From Phycisphaeraceae bacterium (GTDB lineage: Bacteria > Planctomycetota > Phycisphaerae > Phycisphaerales > Phycisphaeraceae), in assembly GCA_007119405.1 (NCBI GenBank), contig SKPT01000023.1, positions 1 through 11,811 of the forward strand: DNA of 11,811 bases, written 5' to 3'. Each line of letters starts with the position of its first letter. Position 1 is the stretch's first letter. Under the pieces are notes generated by a model. It saw only the letters and a program-made list of their open reading frames with translations, did no database searches and was not told the DNA's origin. Shown here piece after piece: positions 6,587 through 11,811 of this stretch. The position numbers were made by a program, and so were the translations under genes.

Positions 6587-8317
6587 TCAGTCCTCCGGCC
6601 GCCAGCGGAACAGCAGCGTCTTGGCCTTCCAGTTCTCCTCGCTGAGGATCACGTACTCGCCGTTGGCGCGCTGTTTGACGTCGAATGCCGGGCGAATGTC
6701 GTGCCACGAGCTTTGCCAGTGCACCTCGGGCCCGGCGAAGATCTCGCCCACGAACGAGCCGTCATCCTTGCGATACACATTGATCACCCCCGGCGTGTCG
6801 ATCTCCGGCTCATCGGTGTTGTAGATGCAGTAGTTGACGAAAACGTAGTCGCCTTCAACCACGATCACGCTGTTGACCACCCGATCGGGCACGTTGCGCT
6901 CCTCGTGCGCGTAGGGCAGCTCGATGGACCAGACGAGCTCCGGCTCGTCGTGCCAGTTGTCGTAGCGCGCCAGCAGCGACCCGACATGCCACCAGCCGTG
7001 CGGCTGCTCGCCCGGCGGGAAGCCGCCGACGTACATCGTGTCACTCTCCCCCCCGGCGTAGTTGACCGTCAACAGGTGGCCGAACGCCTCCGGCTTGCCG
7101 AAGGTGACCGGCTCGTCCCACTCCAGCTCGCCGTCATCATTGACGCCCCGGCATCGGTAGCCGGTGATCGTCGATCCGTACGCCTTCCACACGTCCGCGT
7201 TGCCGGTGATGTGAAAGTTGGTGCGCGCGCCGCGCTCGACCAGGTCATAGAGTGGCCGGACGGGAATCGCAATCTCACCGTGGCTCTGACGGTCGAAGCG
7301 GTAATAGGTCAGGCGGTTGCCCTGCGTATTCTGAAACATGAACAGTCGGCCATCGACCTTGCGGAACATCGCCGCGCCGAGCCCGCCCTGGCGCCAGTCG
7401 TCGCGGTCGCGGTTGCTGTTCTGGCTGTACCCGACGCGGGTGTATTGCTGCCCCGGGGGCTGGTCGTAATCGATCACGTAGCGCTCCTGCATGCCACGCA
7501 CGATCTTGCCATCCGTGCCCGGCTCGAAGCCGCCGACGTCCGTGAACAGGTGGCTGTGCACCTCCCACAGCAGCTCGTCACCTTCGTGGTTGAAAACGCG
7601 GATGGAGCTTCCACTCTGGCCTTCCTCACTCATGGCAACATAGATGTTGCCCTGGTCGTCGGTACCCGTGCCGGTCAGGTCCCAGAATTGCAGGTCGCTT
7701 TCGATCACCCCATCCTGCGACGGGTCGCCGCCGACTTCGCTGGGATAGATCCCCCCCGGCACGCCAAAGGTTCGCACCAGTTCGCCCGTCTCGGGGTCGT
7801 AGAACTTGACCACCCGCTGGCCGATGCCGTCGTCGGCGACCATGAGCAGGTCGTTGACGCGATCGATGCCCAGGCCCGTGGGCATCACCACGTCCTCAAG
7901 CTCAAGGTCCGAGCCTTCCCTGGCCACGCCCGTGCCCCACCGGCGGTACTGGCGCCGCTCCTCGTAGTCCACGATGTACCAGGTGTGCCCCGCCACGGTA
8001 ACGCGGTCGGTCTCGATGCCCTTGTCCTCGTTGCCGATCACGTCGCCATCCTTATAGATGCCGTAGCGTCGGCCGGCCTCGTCCCATCCGCTCCAGGTAT
8101 AGACGGTGCCGTCGGGCTGGACCTGCATCTTGAAGATGCTGTTCTGCACCCAGCGATCACCGCCGGCGAAGCTGTTGCCGATCCAGCTCGTTTCGAGGTT
8201 GTCCACCCGGCGGTCCAGATGCTGAGCCGAAACATCGCCTGTAAACATCAGAACGATCACCATAACCGTAAACCACATCGCCGATCGTGTCATGTTCGGT
8301 CCTTGTTCCCGGATCAT
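6587..8317 (-). CDS. Secreted beta-propeller (NHL-like) protein
   Basis: A 576-residue exported protein of unknown specific function. A signal peptide ends near residue 31 (core MWFTVMVIVLMF, cut GDVSA before QHLD). The rest is built of repeated strands ending in Asp/Gly turns, such as MPTGLGIDRVNDLLMVADDG (145-164), VVKFYDPETGELVRTFG (169-185) and TDDQGNIYVAMSEEG (219-233). This is typical of NHL or related six-bladed propellers. Such domains bind ligands or, less often, catalyse lyase or hydrolase reactions; no catalytic residues can be named. The ATG at 8317 has GAGGA 7 nt upstream and follows the stop of the preceding gene by 3 bp, suggesting translational coupling. A second in-frame ATG at 8293 (AAGGA 6 nt upstream) would give a cleaner signal peptide without the acidic residue near the N-terminus, and remains possible. 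No CBM9-like tail is present, unlike its operon partner. Confidence 0.8.
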   Translation of the reverse strand: MIREQGPNMTRSAMWFTVMVIVLMFTGDVSAQHLDRRVDNLETSWIGNSFAGGDRWVQNSIFKMQVQPDGTVYTWSGWDEAGRRYGIYKDGDVIGNEDKGIETDRVTVAGHTWYIVDYEERRQYRRWGTGVAREGSDLELEDVVMPTGLGIDRVNDLLMVADDGIGQRVVKFYDPETGELVRTFGVPGGIYPSEVGGDPSQDGVIESDLQFWDLTGTGTDDQGNIYVAMSEEGQSGSSIRVFNHEGDELLWEVHSHLFTDVGGFEPGTDGKIVRGMQERYVIDYDQPPGQQYTRVGYSQNSNRDRDDWRQGGLGAAMFRKVDGRLFMFQNTQGNRLTYYRFDRQSHGEIAIPVRPLYDLVERGARTNFHITGNADVWKAYGSTITGYRCRGVNDDGELEWDEPVTFGKPEAFGHLLTVNYAGGESDTMYVGGFPPGEQPHGWWHVGSLLARYDNWHDEPELVWSIELPYAHEERNVPDRVVNSVIVVEGDYVFVNYCIYNTDEPEIDTPGVINVYRKDDGSFVGEIFAGPEVHWQSSWHDIRPAFDVKQRANGEYVILSEENWKAKTLLFRWRPED

Positions 8318-8320
8318 TGT

Positions 8321-11300
8321 TCAGTCCTCGTCCGGCGTGACGAATCTCCATCTCCCCCATTGCCCCGGCCTGAGGCGGGCCTCGGCCGGCACGTCGCTGA
8401 CGATCGCCGTGTCCCGGTTGTTCCAGTACAGCCGCTGGACCGTTCGTGGGCCTTCACCGCGCAACACGCCCAGGTCCGCCAGGTAGGTCTGCCCCGGCTC
8501 CGGCCGCAGCCCCAGCAACTCCAGCGCCACCGCCACCTCCACGTCGCCCTCGCGTTGCGCCACCTCCACCTGCTCGCTGACATCCACCACCTCGTCGAAG
8601 CGCACCTCACCGACGGGCGACTCGTAATGAACGCCGTGGCGCTCGTCCGTCGCGGGCGCGACCTGCCGCGAGAGCACCGCCCGGTACGCCCCGTCGACCT
8701 GCGCCACCGTCAGGCGCAGATCGCCCGCGCGGACGGCCCCGTCGTCATCATCAGGCTCGACGCGCAGCATCAGATCCACCGCGCCGCCGGCTTTAAACAG
8801 GAAGCGATGGTCGTCGGCGTGGTTGGCCAGGGCCTCCTCGTCGCCCGTGCGGTAGCCCAGCACCAGCCGATCGCCGGCGACGCGCGCCGCGGCCGACGCG
8901 TGCCCGCCGATCTCGACCCACCGCGTCCCGGCGGGCCAGTCGTCAAGCCGGCCGTCCACCCGCGCCGGCTCGTCGGTGATCAACACCTCCTTGCTCAGCC
9001 GGCCGGCCTCGTCGAGGTCCCGCGCCACGACCGGCGGCAGGTCGGACAGGGCCTCGGCGTCCAGCGTCACGCTGCCAAACGCGCGGCGCTCGACGCTCTC
9101 GAACCCATCGAGGCGGAAGATCGCCGAAAACTCATGCCCGGCGATCAGGTAGATGCCGCCGTCCTCGGTGCCGGTGATTGTCGGGCGGAAATGCTCCTGG
9201 CGAAACGTGACGTTCTCGATCACGTCGCCACGCTGCACCTCGGCCTCTTGCAGCGGCGGCGTGTTGCGCACGTCCCCGCCAAGCGTCTGGAGAAACAGGC
9301 CGTCGTCCGTCACAAGAAAGATGTTGCCCATCTCGCCGTTGATCGCGATGAACGCGCCGGCGTCGCCCTGCTGCGGCTGGATGGGCGGGCCCAGCACACG
9401 CGTCGGCTGAACGATCTGCCCGGGCTCCTGCGGCCTGTCGTGCTCGATGGGGTAGGTCCAGCGGCGCGTTCCCCCATGCCAGCCCTGGATCCGCTTGCCG
9501 TCGCGTGAGTGGTGATGGTGATACAGCCGGATCGCCCAGTCGTCGCTGAGGATGACGCGGCCCTCGTCCTCGCGGCCAACCCAGTTGTGCCCCGTGCTGC
9601 GCAGCGTGTAGCCGGTTATCACGTGGAAAGCGCTGGTGTCGTAGACCGGCACCCCGTCGTCCGTGAACGACACGGGCGGCGGCAGGTGCATGCCGATCCA
9701 GTCCGTGATGGCCAGGTCATCGAAAAACGCCGCCCCCATGATCAGGTTCAGGTCGAACCGGACGGGGATCACCTCCAGCTCGTCGGGGTGCACGTGGTGG
9801 TCGAAGTTGCGGTCGGTCCAGATCACCCAGTAGGGGTCGCCGTAACGGTTGTGCGGGTTCAGTTGCTCCTCGTAGTACGCTTCGAGCTCCTCGCGGTAGC
9901 GCAGGCGGGCGCCGCGGCGCTCGTCGAGCAGGTGGGCGAGGTTGCCCGCCCAGGCCACGGGCACGATGCGGTCCTCGTGCCACATGTAGAGCGAGCCGCC
10001 GACGTTGTAGCGCAGCCCGGTGTTCCACGCATTGGTCATGTACTGTCGGCCGTTGACGTAGATGGGGCGCTCCGGCCGGCCGCTGCCGCCGCGTAAAATG
10101 TCCCCACCGTAGTCGTCGTCCTGGTAGCGGCGTTTGGGTACGGCCGTGCCTTCGTCCCAATCCAGCTTCCACTCCAGCGGCCCGCCGAGCTGGTAGTAGA
10201 AGCGGGTCTTGTCGCGTGGATCGAGCGTGCCTCCGCCGCCGTACCACGGCGGGCCGTAGTCCGCGCCGAGGAACTCGCCTGCCGTGCTCCAGTAGCTGAC
10301 GCGGCGCGGCGCGTTGCTGATTTCCGGCACCCACACGCGCCCGTTCGGGTCGACCGCGACCTGTCCCGGGTAGTGCATGTTGCGTTCGTCGTAGATCTCG
10401 CCCAGGTTCAGGCGGCCGTTGTTCGCCTGCCCGATGGCGCGGACGAACGACCCATCGGCGGTGAACACCTTGACCTGGTGGCTGTCCCCATGGTCTGAAA
10501 TGAACAGCTCTCCGCCTGGCCCGCGGGCGATGGCGTGCGGCGCGTCAAGATGCTCGTCGATCATCACGCGCGCACGCTCGGCCGTCGGTGCTTCACCAGG
10601 CTCCCACCGCACACGGTAGCGCAGCAGCCGCGCCTCGCTGATGACATCCAGGTGCTCCGCGTCGGCGAAGTGCATGCCCTTGGGCGTCGGCACCTCGGCT
10701 GTACCAACCTTCTGGCCCGCCTCGAGATCGATGAAGATCAGCTCGTTCTCACTCGGACTCGAAATCACCCCCAGCCGCCCATGCACGGCGACGGACATGC
10801 CCTGCCGCTGCATCCAGTGGTCGGAGATCGGCTCATCGAGCTCGTGCTCGCAGACAATGTCGTAGCCCCGATCGCTGTGCAGGCTCTTGACGCGGTAGGT
10901 CGCCGAGCGCACCACCAGGGTGTACGCGTAGATGCTTTCGTCGGCCCACTCGCCGACGGCGCGTGCCAGCGCGGTGCCGCCGCGCCAGCCGAACAGCTTC
11001 TGCCCGCCCAGCCGCTGGCCATCAAGGTCGATCCACACCAGCGCGTCGCCGCTTTCAGCGACCAGGCTCGCCATCAGCACCTGCTCGCGTGCCTGGTCGT
11101 GGGGCGAGCCGGCGTCCGCCGGCAGGTACAGCCCCGCCGACGCCGGCGTATGGTCCGCCAACCACGCCCCCCGGCCGTCCGCCGTATGCCACGGCGGATC
11201 GCCCGGGCTCTGGATCGGAAACTCGTACACCATCTCGATCCCGTCATGGACGATTCCCCGCACGCGGTACTCGCCCGGGTCGACCCGGTAGCGCAGAAAC

Positions 11301-11584
11301 AGGCCGCGATCGTGATCCATCCGGCCGTCGTCATAGCCGTCCCACACCACCGTGTGCTCGCCGGGGCCGAATCGCTGCTCCGAGACGAGGTTGCGTACGC
11401 GGGTGCCGGTGTCATCCTCGATCACGAGCGTCACGTACCGCGGCTCGTCAAGCTGGAAACCAATGCCCACGCCCCCGGCCCCAGGCGTCCAACCCGCCTG
11501 CGCCGCCGGACCCGCCGATCCACCGAAGCTCAGCCCGACCAGGACCAGCACGGCCCAGACGCGACACCAGATGCATGGCGACAT
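8321..11584 (-). CDS. Large secreted NHL-propeller protein with FlgD-like, EF-hand-like and CBM9-like parts
   Basis: A 1087-residue exported protein. A signal peptide covers residues 1-30 (core VWAVLVLVGLSF, cut near AAQA). Residues 40-112 look like a FlgD-type Ig domain: YVTLVIEDDTG, EHTVVWDGYDDG and DPGEYRVRG. NHL-like blades follow, clearest at 348-420 (HAIARGPGGELFISDHGD; GQVAVDPNGRVWVPE). DRNFDHHVHPDE (591-602) fits a calcium EF-hand loop, with Asp591, Asn593, Asp595, Val598 and Glu602 in place but His for the usual Gly at loop position 6. The C-terminus (about 867-1087) starts ARVDGRLDDWPAG and resembles CBM9-like domains, as in the hydrolase at 1065-4283. A role as a surface or secreted carbohydrate-binding scaffold is inferred; enzymatic activity cannot be excluded. 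AAAGGAG lies 6 nt before the ATG. It is the first gene of a two-gene operon with the propeller gene ending at 6587. Confidence 0.82.
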   Translation of the reverse strand: MSPCIWCRVWAVLVLVGLSFGGSAGPAAQAGWTPGAGGVGIGFQLDEPRYVTLVIEDDTGTRVRNLVSEQRFGPGEHTVVWDGYDDGRMDHDRGLFLRYRVDPGEYRVRGIVHDGIEMVYEFPIQSPGDPPWHTADGRGAWLADHTPASAGLYLPADAGSPHDQAREQVLMASLVAESGDALVWIDLDGQRLGGQKLFGWRGGTALARAVGEWADESIYAYTLVVRSATYRVKSLHSDRGYDIVCEHELDEPISDHWMQRQGMSVAVHGRLGVISSPSENELIFIDLEAGQKVGTAEVPTPKGMHFADAEHLDVISEARLLRYRVRWEPGEAPTAERARVMIDEHLDAPHAIARGPGGELFISDHGDSHQVKVFTADGSFVRAIGQANNGRLNLGEIYDERNMHYPGQVAVDPNGRVWVPEISNAPRRVSYWSTAGEFLGADYGPPWYGGGGTLDPRDKTRFYYQLGGPLEWKLDWDEGTAVPKRRYQDDDYGGDILRGGSGRPERPIYVNGRQYMTNAWNTGLRYNVGGSLYMWHEDRIVPVAWAGNLAHLLDERRGARLRYREELEAYYEEQLNPHNRYGDPYWVIWTDRNFDHHVHPDELEVIPVRFDLNLIMGAAFFDDLAITDWIGMHLPPPVSFTDDGVPVYDTSAFHVITGYTLRSTGHNWVGREDEGRVILSDDWAIRLYHHHHSRDGKRIQGWHGGTRRWTYPIEHDRPQEPGQIVQPTRVLGPPIQPQQGDAGAFIAINGEMGNIFLVTDDGLFLQTLGGDVRNTPPLQEAEVQRGDVIENVTFRQEHFRPTITGTEDGGIYLIAGHEFSAIFRLDGFESVERRAFGSVTLDAEALSDLPPVVARDLDEAGRLSKEVLITDEPARVDGRLDDWPAGTRWVEIGGHASAAARVAGDRLVLGYRTGDEEALANHADDHRFLFKAGGAVDLMLRVEPDDDDGAVRAGDLRLTVAQVDGAYRAVLSRQVAPATDERHGVHYESPVGEVRFDEVVDVSEQVEVAQREGDVEVAVALELLGLRPEPGQTYLADLGVLRGEGPRTVQRLYWNNRDTAIVSDVPAEARLRPGQWGRWRFVTPDED

Positions 11585-11603
11585 GCGGCGCTCCTTTGTG
11601 TTA

Positions 11604-11620
11604 GCGACCCGGTCGAACGG
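11604..11620 (-). promoter_or_regulatory. Leader element shared with the hydrolase gene, copy 2
   Basis: On the minus strand this stretch begins CCGTTCGACCGGGTC, lying 20-25 nt before the ATG at 11584 and followed by ACACAAAGGAG. It is the counterpart of the element at 4307-4320. No convincing -10/-35 pair was found in the short gap here, so how this operon is started remains unclear. Confidence 0.3.
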
Positions 11621-11621
11621 A

Positions 11622-11651
11622 CCCGCTTGACAACGAACGTCAAAAAGCGGG
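11622..11651. repeat. Imperfect inverted repeat beside the terminator
   Basis: CCCGCTTGAC (11622-11631) pairs with GTCAA-AAA-GCGGG (11639-11651), a 10-bp match broken by three extra A residues, around the loop AACGAAC. Its right arm contains the A-tract that encodes the T-run of the neighbouring minus-strand terminator. It could be an operator for the propeller operon or a competing RNA hairpin. Confidence 0.4.
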
Positions 11652-11674
11652 AGGGCCGTACACCACGGCCCTCC
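11642..11674 (-). terminator. Intrinsic terminator of the right-edge PEP-CTERM gene
   Basis: On the minus strand a perfect 10-bp stem GGAGGGCCGT / ACGGCCCTCC (arms 11665-11674 and 11650-11659) closes a 5-nt loop and is followed by CGC and TTTTT (11642-11646). It begins 36 bp after the stop at 11711, so it ends that transcript and separates it from the propeller operon, which then needs its own promoter. Confidence 0.85.
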
Positions 11675-11710
11675 ACAGTTCCCACCCGTGTTGTGTGCCC
11701 GTTTCGAACT

Positions 11711-11811
11711 TTACACGCGGCCTCGGCGGCGCAGCAGCAGCACCGCGCCGCCCAGACCCACCAACGTCAACGACGCCGGCTCAGGGATGGCGGTGAAGCT
11801 GCTGACCTGAG
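11711..11811 (-). CDS. PEP-CTERM protein, C-terminal fragment
   Basis: Only the end of this gene is in the window: 32 complete codons plus a TAA stop at 11711-11713; the rest lies beyond the right edge. The visible tail is a full PEP-CTERM sorting signal: AIPEPASLT, a hydrophobic segment (LVGLGGAVLLL), then the basic end RRRGRV. This marks an exported protein processed by an exosortase and held or released at the envelope. It resembles the tail of the protein ending at 6446 (IPEPTTAVLLGIGGALILM followed by RRR), so both probably use the same sorting enzyme. Nothing can be said about its main domain. Transcription ends at the hairpin at 11642-11674. Confidence 0.8.
   Translation of the reverse strand, partial: QVSSFTAIPEPASLTLVGLGGAVLLLRRRGRV

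Noticed and set aside
5600..9508. A plus-strand open frame of 1302 codons
   Set aside because: It overlaps, in a different frame or antisense, the 3' half of the PEP-CTERM gene and both propeller genes, which have signal peptides, domains and ribosome sites. Its translation is Arg/Ala/His/Val-rich with no domain pattern, as expected from GC-rich third positions.
9501..9530. Four consecutive His codons (LYHHHHS) in the large propeller protein as a possible metal site
   Set aside because: Short His runs occur by chance; no partner residues can be identified from sequence alone.

Overview
The window is GC-rich. It appears to come from a member of the Planctomycetota/PVC group, most likely Phycisphaerae-like. 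The evidence is two proteins ending in PEP-CTERM sorting signals (Pro-Glu-Pro, a hydrophobic helix, then an Arg cluster), several very large secreted proteins, and multidomain architectures (NHL propellers, CBM9-like domains, a glycoside hydrolase) common in that group. The taxonomic call is an inference; no marker gene is present.

Layout from left to right: (1) 1-99, minus strand, the signal-peptide end of a secreted protein cut by the window edge. (2) 155-1006, minus, a cytoplasmic PhyH-type Fe(II)/2-oxoglutarate dioxygenase. (3) 1065-4283, minus, a 1072-residue secreted glycoside hydrolase of clan GH-A type with accessory beta domains and a C-terminal CBM9-like domain. These three run in the same direction with 54-58 bp gaps and probably form one operon read from a promoter near 4394-4421. 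(4) 4284-4703, a 420-bp divergent control region with candidate sigma-70-like promoters for both directions and an AT-rich 34-bp imperfect palindrome between them. (5) 4704-6446, plus, a PEP-CTERM protein that joins a lectin-like N-terminal half to a nucleoside-hydrolase-like half through an Asp-Pro linker. (6) 6587-8317 and 8321-11584, both minus, two secreted beta-propeller proteins in a tight two-gene operon (3-bp gap). The upstream one carries a FlgD-like Ig domain, NHL repeats, an EF-hand-like loop and a CBM9-like domain. (7) 11642-11674, a clear intrinsic terminator for (8), a second PEP-CTERM protein on the minus strand whose last 32 complete codons lie at 11711-11811.

Taken together, almost every gene encodes an exported, carbohydrate- or surface-oriented product, with one intracellular oxygenase. 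The simplest reading is an extracellular polysaccharide or glycoconjugate processing locus. The hydrolase would cleave, CBM9-like domains would hold substrate, propellers would act as binding scaffolds or enzymes, and PEP-CTERM proteins would be sorted through the envelope by an exosortase encoded elsewhere. No transporter, SusC/D pair, sulfatase, regulator, mobile element, tRNA, rRNA or CRISPR array is visible, so the pathway cannot be assigned. The very long open frames opposite the real genes are composition artefacts and are not annotated.
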